DNA of 64,000 nucleotides from Streptosporangium brasiliense (GCF_030811595.1 NZ_JAUSRB010000002.1:4588001-4652000); one strand, 5' to 3'. Shown: positions 44,257 to 52,641, numbered from the stretch's first letter. The notes: generated from the letters alone by a model not told the origin. Numbers and translations are program-made.

Positions 44257-45071
44257 CCGTCTCGCTGCTGCCCCTGCTGGTGTCGGGGACCCTGGCGGCC
44301 GCCGGGGTGACGCTCCTGCTGGAGCGGAGCCTGGTCCGGCTGCTGGTCGGTGTCATCCTGCTCGGCAACGGGGTGAACCTGCTGATCCTCACCGTCGGCG
44401 GCCCAGCCGGGGAGCCGCCCATCCTCGGCAGGTCCGATCCGGCGCGGATGGCCGACCCGCTGCCGCAGGCGATGGTGCTCACCTCCATCGTGATCACCCT
44501 GGGCATCACCGCGTTCCTGCTCGCCGTGGTCCACCGGTCCTGGCAGCTCACCGGCGGCGACGAGGTCCAGGACGACACCGAGGACCGCATGGTACGGCTG
44601 CGCGCCCGGCGCGGGGAGCTCACCCAGGCCGTGCTCGCCAAGCAGGAGGCGTACCGGCGGCTGGTCCAGGAGCAGCGCGCGGAACTCGCCCAGTTGGAGT
44701 CCGCCCGGCGCGAAAGGGAACACCGGGAGGCCCAGGAGCTGGAGAGACGGATCCTGGACGTCAACGTGGACCTGGGCCGCTGGCTCCAGGCGCACAAGGA
44801 CGCCGGCCTGTCCAGCGAGCAGATCGAGGAACGGCTCGCCGAGGCCCGGCGCGAGGAGGCGGTGTCCAAGGAGAGCCGGCAGGAGCGGATCGACAAGCTG
44901 CGCGCGGACTTCGCCCGGCGGGAGCGGGAGCAGGCCGAGCGGGAGCGGGAGATCCGCAGGCGGTTCCGGCTCCGCCAGCGCGAGGCGCGCAAGGAGATGC
45001 GGGCGGCCATCCGGGCCGACCGGGAGCGGCAGGCCAGGGCAGAGGATCCGGACCTGGAAGGGGACGACTGA
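44253..45071 (+). CDS. mrpC: Mrp antiporter subunit C with long charged C-terminal extension
   Basis: The first 105 residues are a NuoK-like MrpC subunit with three helices (ERSLVRLLVGVILLGNGVNLLIL and PQAMVLTSIVITLGITAFLLAVVHRSW). Normal MrpC proteins end shortly after this. Here about 165 further residues form a highly charged, Arg/Glu-rich helix with heptad-like pattern (REREHREAQELERRIL, REREQAEREREIRRRF), most likely a cytoplasmic coiled coil. The GTG start overlaps the mrpA stop (GTGA). There is no frameshift or stop between the parts, so the extension is part of the same protein. It could bind cytoplasmic regulators or scaffold the complex; this is inference. Confidence 0.9.
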   Translation: MTVSLLPLLVSGTLAAAGVTLLLERSLVRLLVGVILLGNGVNLLILTVGGPAGEPPILGRSDPARMADPLPQAMVLTSIVITLGITAFLLAVVHRSWQLTGGDEVQDDTEDRMVRLRARRGELTQAVLAKQEAYRRLVQEQRAELAQLESARREREHREAQELERRILDVNVDLGRWLQAHKDAGLSSEQIEERLAEARREEAVSKESRQERIDKLRADFARREREQAEREREIRRRFRLRQREARKEMRAAIRADRERQARAEDPDLEGDD

Positions 45072-45147
45072 TGGCTGTGCCGCATGCCCTGCCGGACGCG
45101 GGGCGGGGGGCGCCGGGGACACGGGCCGTGCCGGGCGGGGAGGGCCG

Positions 45148-46761
45148 GTGGCGGAGCTGATCGCGGTCCCGGAAGGGGGACTGGTCGCGGCCCCGGTGGT
45201 GCTGCCGTTGCTGGCCGCCGGGCTCAAGCTGGCCATCGGCGGGCGGCTGCGCAGGCTGCAGGCGCTCATCAGCGTGGTCACGCTCACGACCGTGCTGGTG
45301 GTGTCATGCGTCCTGCTGCTGGCGGCCGACCGAGGGGGGCCGCTGGTGACCTACGCCGGAGGCTGGCCGGCGCCGATCGGCATCGCCCTGGTCGCCGACC
45401 GGCTCGCCACGCTGATGCTGGTGGTCTCCTCGGCGGTGACGCTGTGCGTGATGATCTACTCCATCTCACAGGCCTACGCCGACCAGGAGCGCATCGCCCC
45501 GCTGTCGATCTTCCATCCGGCCTACCTCATCATGATTGCCGGGGTGTCGGACGCCTTCCTCGCCGGTGACCTGTTCAACCTCTTCGTAGCCTTCGAGATG
45601 CTGCTCAGCGGCTCCTACGTGCTGCTCACCTTCGGCGGCACCGAGTCCCGCATCCGCGCGGGCGCCACCTACGTGGTGATGGGCCTGGCCTCCTCGATGC
45701 TCTTCCTGGTCGGGATCGCGGTGGCCTACGGGGCGACGGGCACTGTGTCGATGGCCCAGCTCGCCGAGCGCTTCTCCGTGCTGCCCGGGCACGTCAAGCT
45801 GCTGGTCGAGCTCCTGCTCCTGCTGGTCTTCGTGGTCAAGGCGGCCATCTTCCCGATGTCGGCGTGGCTGCCCGACTCCTATCCGACCGCGCCGGCCCCC
45901 GCGACCGCGCTGTTCGCCGGGCTGCTCACCAAGGTCGGCATCTACGCGATCATCCGGCTGGAGGCGCTGCTGTTCCCCGGCGGGCCGGTGAGCGGCCTGC
46001 TGATGTGGGTGGCGCTGCTGACCATGCTGGTCGGGGTGTTCGGCGCGGTGGCCCAGACCGACATCAAACGGATGCTCTCCTTCACGCTGGTCAGCCATAT
46101 CGGCTACATGGTCTTCGGGGTGGCGCTCTCCTCGGTCCTCGGCCTGGCGGGTGCGGTGTTCTACGTCGTCCACCACATCACCGTGCAGACCAGCCTCTTC
46201 CTGGTGACCGGGCTGATCGAGCGCCGCACCGGCACGACCGCGCTGGAGCGGCTGGGGGGCCTGATGAGGCTGGCGCCCCTGATCGCGGTGCTCTTCTTCG
46301 TCCCCGCGATGAACCTGGCGGGCATCCCGCCGATGTCCGGCTTCCTCGGCAAGCTGACGCTGATCCAGGCGGGGGTGGCCGACGGCGGTCCCATGGCGCT
46401 CATCCTGGTGGCGGGGGGACTGCTGACCAGCCTCCTCACCCTGTACGCCGTGGCCACGACGTGGAACAAGGCGTTCTGGCGGACGCCGCCCCCCGGCATG
46501 ATCAAGAAGATGGGGACCGTGCTGGAGGGCGAGGAGGCCCCCGTCGTCCGGGCCTCCGGCACCGAGGGGATCACCGGCCGGGCGATCGTCACGAGCGCGA
46601 GCATCCCGCTGCCGATGCTCGGCTCCGCCATGGCCCTGGTGGCGCTGGCCCTGTCGTTCACCGTGCTGGCCGGGCCGCTGTCCGCCCTGGCACGACGGAC
46701 CGCCGGCGAGCTGATGGCCCGCGAGCCGTACATCTCGTCGGTGCTCGGGAGCCTGCGGTGA
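45148..46761 (+). CDS. mrpD: Mrp Na+/H+ antiporter subunit D
   Basis: MrpD is the second NuoN/M-like antiporter subunit. The 537-residue protein has about fourteen helices with the conserved LFNLFVAFEMLLSGSYVLL segment (catalytic Glu, about 150), KAAIFPMSAWLPDSYPTAPAPATALFAGLLTKVG (ion-path Lys residues) and AQTDIKRMLSFTLVSHIGYMVFG. The GTG at 45148 has GGGGAGGG upstream. It starts 77 bases after mrpC, and its stop overlaps the mrpE start by four bases. Confidence 0.93.
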   Translation: MAELIAVPEGGLVAAPVVLPLLAAGLKLAIGGRLRRLQALISVVTLTTVLVVSCVLLLAADRGGPLVTYAGGWPAPIGIALVADRLATLMLVVSSAVTLCVMIYSISQAYADQERIAPLSIFHPAYLIMIAGVSDAFLAGDLFNLFVAFEMLLSGSYVLLTFGGTESRIRAGATYVVMGLASSMLFLVGIAVAYGATGTVSMAQLAERFSVLPGHVKLLVELLLLLVFVVKAAIFPMSAWLPDSYPTAPAPATALFAGLLTKVGIYAIIRLEALLFPGGPVSGLLMWVALLTMLVGVFGAVAQTDIKRMLSFTLVSHIGYMVFGVALSSVLGLAGAVFYVVHHITVQTSLFLVTGLIERRTGTTALERLGGLMRLAPLIAVLFFVPAMNLAGIPPMSGFLGKLTLIQAGVADGGPMALILVAGGLLTSLLTLYAVATTWNKAFWRTPPPGMIKKMGTVLEGEEAPVVRASGTEGITGRAIVTSASIPLPMLGSAMALVALALSFTVLAGPLSALARRTAGELMAREPYISSVLGSLR

Positions 46762-47300
46762 GCGGCCGGGGGCTCACCCCCCGACTGCTGGGCAGGCCCG
46801 TCCCGCTGTCGCAGGTGGCGTGGCTCACGGTGGTCTGGCTGCTGCTCTGGGGCGACCTCAGCGTGGGCAACGTGCTCGGCGGCCTGCTGGGCGGGCTGCT
46901 CGTCGTCTGGCTGCTGCCCCTGCCGGTGCTGGACACCGGCCTGCGGATTCACCCGGTCGCGGCGCTCGTCTTCCTGGTCCGCTTCGCGGTGGACCTGGTG
47001 GCCTCCAGCTTCCGTGTCGCGTTCTGGGCGCTGCGCCTGGGGACGATGCCGCCGGTCCAGATCGTCGAGGTACGGCTGCGCACGTCGTCGGAGGTGATGG
47101 CCGTGCTGATCACCGTGGCGCTGTCGGCGCTGCCGGGCAGCCTGGTGCTGGAGGTGCACTTCGGCGACAGGGAGCTGGTGCTGCACGTCCTGGGCATCAC
47201 CGGGGACGTCCAGGCGACCGTCCAGGCGGACGTGACGCGGCTGGAGAAGGGCATCGTGGCGGCCTTCGGCACCGGTGCGGACCAGGAGGAACTGCGGTGA
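46758..47300 (+). CDS. mrpE: Mrp Na+/H+ antiporter subunit E
   Basis: The 180-residue protein has two or three N-terminal helices (VAWLTVVWLLLWGDLSVGNVLGGLLGGLLVVWLLP) and a soluble ferredoxin-like C-terminal domain. The domain holds the family blocks RLRTSSEVMAVLITVALSALPGSLVLEV and LHVLGI. The GTG start overlaps the mrpD stop (GTGA), and the stop overlaps mrpF likewise, so the operon is translationally coupled. Confidence 0.92.
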   Translation: MSGRGLTPRLLGRPVPLSQVAWLTVVWLLLWGDLSVGNVLGGLLGGLLVVWLLPLPVLDTGLRIHPVAALVFLVRFAVDLVASSFRVAFWALRLGTMPPVQIVEVRLRTSSEVMAVLITVALSALPGSLVLEVHFGDRELVLHVLGITGDVQATVQADVTRLEKGIVAAFGTGADQEELR

Positions 47301-47557
47301 CGGCGGTATATCTGGCGGCACTGGCGCTGCTCGGCTGCGCGGCGGCGCTGACGCTCCACCGGCTGGTGCGCGGCCCCTCCATGCTGGACCGGGCGGTCGC
47401 GCTGGACGTGCTCACCGCGGTGGTGATGTGCGGGATCGGGACGGGGGCGGCGGTGGTGGGGGAGTACTCGGCGCTGCCGGTCCTGCTGGTGCTGTCCTTC
47501 GTCGGGTTCGTCGGATCGGTCTCGCTGGCCAGGTTCTTCTCGGGGAGGGCGCGTTGA
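47297..47557 (+). CDS. mrpF: Mrp Na+/H+ antiporter subunit F
   Basis: The 86-residue protein has three helices and the MrpF motif HRLVRGPSMLDRAVALDVLTAVVM. The start overlaps mrpE by four bases. The last codons (FFSGRAR, then stop) and following bases are duplicated 38 bp downstream, copying the stop/start junction with mrpG. Confidence 0.92.
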   Translation: MTAVYLAALALLGCAAALTLHRLVRGPSMLDRAVALDVLTAVVMCGIGTGAAVVGEYSALPVLLVLSFVGFVGSVSLARFFSGRAR

Positions 47558-47600
47558 CCGCGCCGACCGGGCCCTTCCCGGGGAGGGCACGTTGACCGCG
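47537..47600 (+). repeat. 38-bp tandem duplication of the mrpF/mrpG junction
   Basis: The 26-base segment from 47537 is repeated from 47575 with two mismatches. Each copy holds the FSGRAR-stop end of mrpF, a GGGGAGGG ribosome-binding site and a TTGACCGCG start. Only the second copy is in frame with mrpG; the first would give a 13-codon peptide. Confidence 0.75.
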
Positions 47601-47921
47601 CTGGACGTGGCCGCCGCGGCGTGCCTGCTGCTGGGCGCCGCGCTCGCGTTCGTGGCGGGGGTGGGGATGGTCAGGTTTCCCGGCACCCTGTCGCGCATGC
47701 ACCCGGCGACCAAGCCGCAGGTGCTCGGCCTGCACCTGATCCTGCTGGCCATGTGGCTGCGCCGGCCCACCTGGGCGATCGCCGGGACGCTGGCGCTGGT
47801 CGCGGTCTTCCAGGTGGTCACCGCGGCGGTGGCCGCCTACATGGTGGGCCGGGCCGCCTACCGGGCACGCTCGCCCGGCGACGACGGCACGGCCGTCCCG
47901 CCCGCCGACCCCCGCGCGTGA
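47592..47921 (+). CDS. mrpG: Mrp Na+/H+ antiporter subunit G
   Basis: The 109-residue protein has three helices and the MrpG motif GMVRFPGTLSRMHPATKPQVLGLHLILLAM. A TTG start at 47592 with GGGGAGGG seven bases upstream fits the start of homology. It closes the six-gene mrpA(B)CDEFG operon. The downstream 47922-47960 holds a repeat of GTGAGGCCGCCGGC. Confidence 0.9.
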   Translation: MTALDVAAAACLLLGAALAFVAGVGMVRFPGTLSRMHPATKPQVLGLHLILLAMWLRRPTWAIAGTLALVAVFQVVTAAVAAYMVGRAAYRARSPGDDGTAVPPADPRA

Positions 47922-47960
47922 GGCCGCCGGCTCCCACAGGTGAGGCCGCCGGCCCGCGCG

Positions 47961-47986
47961 CCTGGATGATCGATTCCAAGGGGTTC
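47961..47986 (+). repeat. Left copy of a 26-bp perfect inverted repeat (IS end)
   Basis: This 26-bp sequence (from CCTGGATGATCGATTCC to GGGGTTC) is the exact reverse complement of 48973-48998. A related, imperfect copy in the same orientation lies at about 48683-48700. The three copies look like ends of one insertion-sequence family and bracket the MOSC gene. Confidence 0.7.
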
Positions 47987-48035
47987 GCAGGGAAATGAGT
48001 CGCCCCGGCGGGTAGAAGACCGTACCGTCGCGCGC

Positions 48036-48686
48036 ATGAAGCTGCTCTCCGTCAATGTCGGCAAGCCCCGACCCAACCCGTGGAAGGGGCTCAGCGCGAC
48101 AGGTATCGACAAGCGGCCTGTCGACGGCCCGGTTGCCGTCATCGCGCCCGGACCCAAGGGCACCGGCGAGGTCGGTCTCGTAGGCGACCGCGTCTACGAC
48201 GTGAAGCACCACGGCGGTTCCGACCAGGCCGTCTACGCCTATGCCCGCGAGGATCTCGACGGGTGGGAGGCCGAGCTGGGCAGGCCGCTCGCCAACGGCG
48301 TCTTCGGGGAGAACCTCACGACCCTCGGCCTCGACGTCAACGGCGCCCTGATCGGTGAACGTTGGCGCATCGGGCCAGAGGTGGTCCTGGAGGTGTCGTG
48401 CGCGCGGATCCCGTGCGCGACGTTCCAGGGCTGGCTGGAGCGAGAGGGGTGGATCAAGCGGTTTACCCAGGCCGCAGTGCCGGGCGCCTATCTGCGCGTG
48501 ATCAGGCCGGGAGACATCAGGGTTTCCGACCCCGTCGAGATCGTGCACCGGCCCGACCACGACGTGACCGTCGCGCTTGTCTTTCGCGCGATGACACTCG
48601 AACCGGACCTACTGCCGCGACTGCTGGTCGCTGACGCGCTGACCGAGGAGGACAGGGAACTGGCCCGCAGACGCACGATCACATAG
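48036..48686 (+). CDS. MOSC-domain protein (YiiM-like)
   Basis: The 216-residue protein is a MOSC domain of the YiiM group. It has GLVGDRVYDVKHHGGSDQAVYAYAREDLDGWEAELG (about 46-82), GVFGENLTT (about 88) and the Cys-containing active-site loop ARIPCATFQGW (about 122-133). MOSC domains bind the molybdenum cofactor or pull sulfur from donors; YiiM-type proteins are linked to reduction of N-hydroxylated compounds. TACCGT seven bases before the ATG suggests a leaderless transcript. The gene lies between copies of an IS end, so it may have been moved or trapped by transposition. Confidence 0.9.
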   Translation: MKLLSVNVGKPRPNPWKGLSATGIDKRPVDGPVAVIAPGPKGTGEVGLVGDRVYDVKHHGGSDQAVYAYAREDLDGWEAELGRPLANGVFGENLTTLGLDVNGALIGERWRIGPEVVLEVSCARIPCATFQGWLEREGWIKRFTQAAVPGAYLRVIRPGDIRVSDPVEIVHRPDHDVTVALVFRAMTLEPDLLPRLLVADALTEEDRELARRRTIT

Positions 48687-48998
48687 ATGATCGATTTCAG
48701 GACATCGTCTGCGCGCATGCGACGAGGGAGTCCGACGTCGGTGTGTGAAGACAGAGCCGGACTCCCTCGCGGCCGCACTTCACGTCAAGACCGACGATCT
48801 ACTGAAGGATTCACCGCGGCTCGCCCCCCTGGCGGCCGGCTGTGGGCATCACGCCGCGGCTCAGCGATGCCGAGCTGGTCACCTTGGCGATGATGCGGGC
48901 AATGCCCGGCTTCACCTCCGAGGCCCGGTGGCTGCGACAGGCCCGTGCGGGCACTCACCGCATGCGACCACTGAACCCCTTGGAATCGATCATCCAGG
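48683..48998 (+). pseudogene. IS982-like transposase remnant with terminal repeats
   Basis: The N-terminal 65-70 residues of an IS982-type transposase can be read across two frames. The first part, LAAALHVKTDDLLKDSPRLAP, starts at about 48763. After one extra C in a run of six (48824-48829), WRPAVGITPRLSDAELVTLAMM and GFTSEARWLRQARA follow. The match then stops at about 48950, so most of the gene, with its catalytic residues, is deleted. The remnant is bounded by an imperfect left end (about 48683-48700) and a right end (48973-48998) that pair as terminal inverted repeats. No target duplication is seen. Confidence 0.75.
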
Positions 48999-49129
48999 GC
49001 TGCCACCTGTCATGCGTGGGCCACCGGCCTCGCGGCGTGAACCGACGGTCCTCGTGCGCGAGCCGTCGGCCCCCTGGGTGAAGCCGGCGGCTCTCGCGTG
49101 CGGGGAGCGCCGGGCGTAGCGTGGCCCGT

Positions 49130-50029
49130 ATGCGCGAGGCACGTGCGGAGGATGCCCGGACCGAGGCCAGACGACTGATCCGCGACCTTCTGGGCGAGGA
49201 GCGGCTGGCGGCCGGTGCCCTGCTCCGCGAGATGGAGGCCGTGTTCGGCGCCGACCGTGCCGCCCGCTGTGCCGAGCTCGCCCGCTATGCCCCGCTGACC
49301 CGCAGGTCCACCGAGCTCGCCGCGCTGGCCGGGCTGCTGGTCGGCACCCGTGACCTGGGTGGGCAGTGGTGGCGGCGGACCCGCGGCGGCAAGCTGCCGG
49401 CGCCGGACGAGGTGCTCCGCAGCGCGACCGCCGTCGACCCGTGGACCGACCTGACCGTGCTGGAGATGCTCGCCGCCTGGATCGCCGACGACGCCGCCGA
49501 CGAGGTCTGGGGCCGGCCCGCCGCGGTGACCGACCTGAACTCCTGGCAGGTGGAGGACCGGGTCGCGCTGCCCGAGGATGCCGCCCCCGGCCGGCGGATC
49601 GTGGTCTCCTTCGACGCGGGCGGCCGGCTCGACGCGGTGGTGGTCAGGCGCCGGGACGGCGGCCTCGGCTCCAACCTCGACTTCGAGTCGCTGCGCTACT
49701 CCCGCCCGGCCGAGGCCCAGTGGAGCTGGGGCGTGGCGGCCGGTCTCGGCCCGCACCGGCTGGATGAGCACCCCGACCCCTACGCGCAGCCGGTCGACGG
49801 GGCCGCCGCCGAGACCCTGCACGCCTGGGCCCTGCGCCACGGGGCCACCGCCGCGCAGGTGGGCGGGCCGTGGCAGGTCACGGGCGACGTCATCGCCGCC
49901 ATCGAGCGTGTCGACTGGATGTGGCGCAGCGGCGAGTGGTTCGCCTGGTGGCGCGCCGCGGCCGCGCTGGCCGACGGGGAGCCCGACCGGCTCGCCGCCC
50001 GCCTGGAGGAGATGGCCGCCGAGCCCTAG
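49130..50029 (+). CDS. Conserved hypothetical protein
   Basis: The 299-residue soluble protein starts MREARAEDARTEARRLIRDLLGEERLAAGALLREME and has an unrecognised alpha/beta composition. Trp-rich C-terminal segments include GGPWQVTGDVIAAIERVDWMWRSGEWFAWWRAA. No catalytic motif, signal peptide or membrane helix is seen. The ATG at 49130 is preferred to the in-frame GTG at 49121 because TAGCGT lies seven bases upstream, the leaderless pattern seen at several genes here. It follows an IS remnant and converges with a two-component system. I do not know its family. Confidence 0.7.
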   Translation: MREARAEDARTEARRLIRDLLGEERLAAGALLREMEAVFGADRAARCAELARYAPLTRRSTELAALAGLLVGTRDLGGQWWRRTRGGKLPAPDEVLRSATAVDPWTDLTVLEMLAAWIADDAADEVWGRPAAVTDLNSWQVEDRVALPEDAAPGRRIVVSFDAGGRLDAVVVRRRDGGLGSNLDFESLRYSRPAEAQWSWGVAAGLGPHRLDEHPDPYAQPVDGAAAETLHAWALRHGATAAQVGGPWQVTGDVIAAIERVDWMWRSGEWFAWWRAAAALADGEPDRLAARLEEMAAEP

Positions 50030-50111
50030 CCGGACCGCGGACCTCCGCCGCCGGAAGGCGGTCGCCGGTCCGTCGCGCCGCGGCGTCCGTCCCTGTCCGC
50101 CCCGCCGCAGG

Positions 50112-50774
50112 TCAGGCGAGGCCGGCGTCGTGTGCGAGCAGGGCGATCTGGGTCCGGTTGTCGAGGTCGAGTTTGCTGAGGATGTGGGAGACGTGGGCCT
50201 TGACCGTGGCCACGGTCATGAAGAGCTCCGCGGCGATCTCGGCGTTGGTCCGGCCCTGGGCCACGGCGAGGACCACCTCGTGCTCGCGGGGGCTGAGGGT
50301 GGCCAGGGCGGCACGGGCCCGCTGGTAGGTGCCGGCCTGGGTGGCCGCGCGGTCCATGAGCCGGCGGGTGACCCCGGGAGACAGGATCGGGTCTCCGGCG
50401 GCGACCTGGCGGACCGCTCCGACGATCTGCGCCGGCGGGGTGTCCTTGAGCAGGAAGCCACTGGCGCCGGCGCGCAGCGCGTGCAGGATGTTCTCGTCGC
50501 TGTCGAAGGTGGTCAGCACGATGACCTCGGGCGGGTGTCGCCGGCTCCGCAGTCTGCGGGTGGCGGTGATGCCGTCCACCCGCGGCATCCGAAGGTCCAT
50601 GAGCACGACGTCGGGGGCGTGCGCGTCGGCGGCCGCGGGCACCTCGTCGCCGTCGGCGGCCTCGCCGACCACGGTGATGCCGTGGATCCCGTCGAGCATC
50701 ATGGACAGCCCGGCGCGGACGAGGGCGTCGTCGTCCACGATGAGCACGCGCAGCGGACGGTTCACGCCGGCCAT
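50112..50774 (-). CDS. NarL/LuxR-type response regulator
   Basis: The 220-residue protein has a receiver domain (about 8-125) with the acidic pocket DDD, phospho-acceptor Asp in VVLMDLRMPRVDG (about 59), Thr in LTTFD and Lys in LKDTPP. A LuxR-type DNA-binding domain (about 155-218) follows, with LSPREHEVVLAVAQGRTNAEIAAELFMTVATVKAHVSHILSKL. It is activated by the histidine kinase encoded just upstream, whose stop overlaps the start by 13 bases; GTG at 50765 is an alternative start with a 4-base overlap. Paired direct repeats at 51981-52015 may be its autoregulatory sites. Confidence 0.95.
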   Translation of the reverse strand: MAGVNRPLRVLIVDDDALVRAGLSMMLDGIHGITVVGEAADGDEVPAAADAHAPDVVLMDLRMPRVDGITATRRLRSRRHPPEVIVLTTFDSDENILHALRAGASGFLLKDTPPAQIVGAVRQVAAGDPILSPGVTRRLMDRAATQAGTYQRARAALATLSPREHEVVLAVAQGRTNAEIAAELFMTVATVKAHVSHILSKLDLDNRTQIALLAHDAGLA

Positions 50775-51943
50775 GGCAGCCAGGCGCGCAGGTGGAACTC
50801 GCCGCCGGCGGTCACCTCGTGGTCGAGCAGCCCGCCGGCGAGCTGCACCCGCTCGGTCAGTCCGACCAGGCCGGTCCCGGTGCCGGGTGTGATCGGCGGG
50901 GCGGCCCCGCCCTCCGGCAGCGGGTTGCGGATGTCGATCACAAGCCGGTCGCCGGGCCGGCCCTCCAGCACGACCTGGACCGGCCGGCCCGCGGCGTGCT
51001 TGCGGGCGTTGGTCAGCCCCTCCTGCACGACCCGGTAGGCCGTCCGGCCGGCGGCGGCGGGCAGGGCGGCCGGGTCGACCACCCCGTTGCGCAGCCGTAT
51101 CTCCTCTCCGGCGTCGCGGGTCTCCTCGACCAGGCGCGGCAGGTCGGCGAGCACGGGCTGGGGCGATCCGTCGGGACCGTCGTCCTCGTCGCGCAGCAGG
51201 ATGATCACATCGCGGAGCTCGTCGAGCGCCTGGTGCACCCCGGCGCGGACCACGCCGGCGGCGCGGGAGAGCTGCTCGGGCGGGGAGTCCGGGCGGTATT
51301 CCAGCGCGCCCGCGTATGTGGCCAGCAGCGACAGCCGGTGGGCCAGCACGTCGTGCATCTCCCGGGCGATCCGGGTCCGCTCCAGCATCCGGGCCTCGGC
51401 CACCCGCCGGCCCTGTTCGGCCTCGGCGCGGCGGGCGCGCTCGTACAGCGAGATGACGAGCGCGCGCCGCGCCCGGGTCAGCGCACCCCAGCCGACCAGC
51501 GCGCCGTATCCGACGGTGATCAGGGCCAGCCACCAGCCGAGGGTGATCCCTCCGCTCGGCCGCCACACGCCCTGCGCCGCGTGCGCCGCGACCCCCGCCG
51601 CGGCCACCGCGGCCGCGACGGGGAAGCTGCGCCGCTGAGCGACCAGCAGCGCGCCCAGCGTGGCCACCGGGGTGGCCGCCATCGACAGCGCCGCCAACGC
51701 GGTGAGCCCCAGCGCGCCGGTGACCGGCCGCCGCAGCAGGAAGGGCGACAGGGCGCACCCGAGCACCCCGGCCGCGACGTCGAGAGCGAGCAGCCCCTCC
51801 GCCGGGTGCGCGTCGAAGCGGCCCCAGATCGTCAGCGCGACCAGGCTCCCCACCCCTACGGTCATGCCGATCACGGCGAGGGGCTCGGAGGCGTGTCGCC
51901 CCTCGGGCTCCGCCCCCGCCTCGCAGTGGATCTCGCCGCGCAC
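50762..51943 (-). CDS. Two-component sensor histidine kinase (NarL-partner type)
   Basis: The 393-residue kinase has an N-terminal membrane sensor of about six helices (20-165) with no large extracellular domain. Next is a HisKA_3 dimerisation domain whose phospho-His is in ERTRIAREMHDVLAHRLSLLATYAGAL (about 208), and a HATPase domain with VVQEGLTNARKHA (N box) and GTGTGLVGLTERVQLAGG (G box). The GTG at 51943 is preferred, with TACCCT seven bases upstream suggesting a leaderless start; a longer frame reaches 52009. It is co-transcribed with the response regulator. The signal is unknown. Confidence 0.93.
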   Translation of the reverse strand: MRGEIHCEAGAEPEGRHASEPLAVIGMTVGVGSLVALTIWGRFDAHPAEGLLALDVAAGVLGCALSPFLLRRPVTGALGLTALAALSMAATPVATLGALLVAQRRSFPVAAAVAAAGVAAHAAQGVWRPSGGITLGWWLALITVGYGALVGWGALTRARRALVISLYERARRAEAEQGRRVAEARMLERTRIAREMHDVLAHRLSLLATYAGALEYRPDSPPEQLSRAAGVVRAGVHQALDELRDVIILLRDEDDGPDGSPQPVLADLPRLVEETRDAGEEIRLRNGVVDPAALPAAAGRTAYRVVQEGLTNARKHAAGRPVQVVLEGRPGDRLVIDIRNPLPEGGAAPPITPGTGTGLVGLTERVQLAGGLLDHEVTAGGEFHLRAWLPWPA

Positions 51944-51980
51944 CGACCAAGGGTAGCTCCGGGTACGGCGGCGCCGACAC

Positions 51981-52015
51981 CTACCAAAGTCGGTGGCCGG
52001 CCCTACCACGGTCGG
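51981..52015. promoter_or_regulatory. Direct repeats upstream of the two-component operon
   Basis: CTACCAAAGTCGG (51981-51993) and CTACCACGGTCGG (52003-52015) are direct repeats 22 bp apart, about two helical turns, in the promoter region of the histidine kinase gene and upstream of the divergent membrane-protein gene at 52155. They are candidate sites for the NarL-type regulator. Confidence 0.45.
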
Positions 52016-52154
52016 ACTCGCCGCGGCCGCGCGGCCGATGCGGCGACCGCGCCGCGACGGCGACGCTCATGGACCAGACGGGGCCGCCGCGGCCGCCATC
52101 AGCGGATGGTGTGCGGGACGGCCCGCCCCGTCCGACTCCGAGAGGGGAAAACGC

Positions 52155-52583
52155 GTGTCCGGTGAGACCATCCCCACCCGTGCCGTGCCGGAGCGGGCCG
52201 GCCGCACCGCCACCCGGCGGGCGCTGACAGTGGCCGGCGCGACGGCTGCGGCCCTCGTCCTCTGGGCGCTGACCGGCCCGGTGGCCGGGATCGGCCTGTC
52301 CGTCCGGCTCGACGGGGCGGTTCAGCCCGTCGGGCCGGCCGCGGTCGCCACGGCGAGCCTGCTCGCCGGGCTGGCGGGCTGGGCGCTGCTCGCGCTTCTG
52401 GAGCGGATCCTGAAACGGCCGGGGCGGACCTGGACGGTCATCGCGGCCGTCGTGCTCGCGCTGTCGCTGGCCGGCCCGCTCGGCGCCGTCGACACCGCGA
52501 GCACGGTGGTGCTGGCCGGGATGCATCTGATCGTCGCCGCGGTGCTCATCCCCGGCCTGGGGCGTTCGGTCCGCGGCACATGA
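52155..52583 (+). CDS. DUF6069-like four-helix membrane protein
   Basis: The 142-residue protein has a basic N-terminus and four hydrophobic helices (about 25-45, 60-85, 95-115 and 118-138), ending in STVVLAGMHLIVAAVLIPGLGR, typical of the DUF6069 family of actinobacterial membrane proteins of unknown function. The GTG at 52155 has GAGGGGAAAA upstream. It is divergent from the histidine kinase and may belong to its regulon, since candidate sites lie between them. No catalytic residues are visible. Confidence 0.75.
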   Translation: MSGETIPTRAVPERAGRTATRRALTVAGATAAALVLWALTGPVAGIGLSVRLDGAVQPVGPAAVATASLLAGLAGWALLALLERILKRPGRTWTVIAAVVLALSLAGPLGAVDTASTVVLAGMHLIVAAVLIPGLGRSVRGT

Positions 52584-52641
52584 CCGTGCCCCGCCTGAGC
52601 ACCTGCCCGCGGAGGGCGCCCGGCGTCCCGGCCGCCGGGGG

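Noticed and set aside
47961-48998. The 26-bp inverted repeats as att sites of an integrative element
   Set aside because: They are inverted, not direct, and no integrase or tRNA gene is present; IS ends explain them better.
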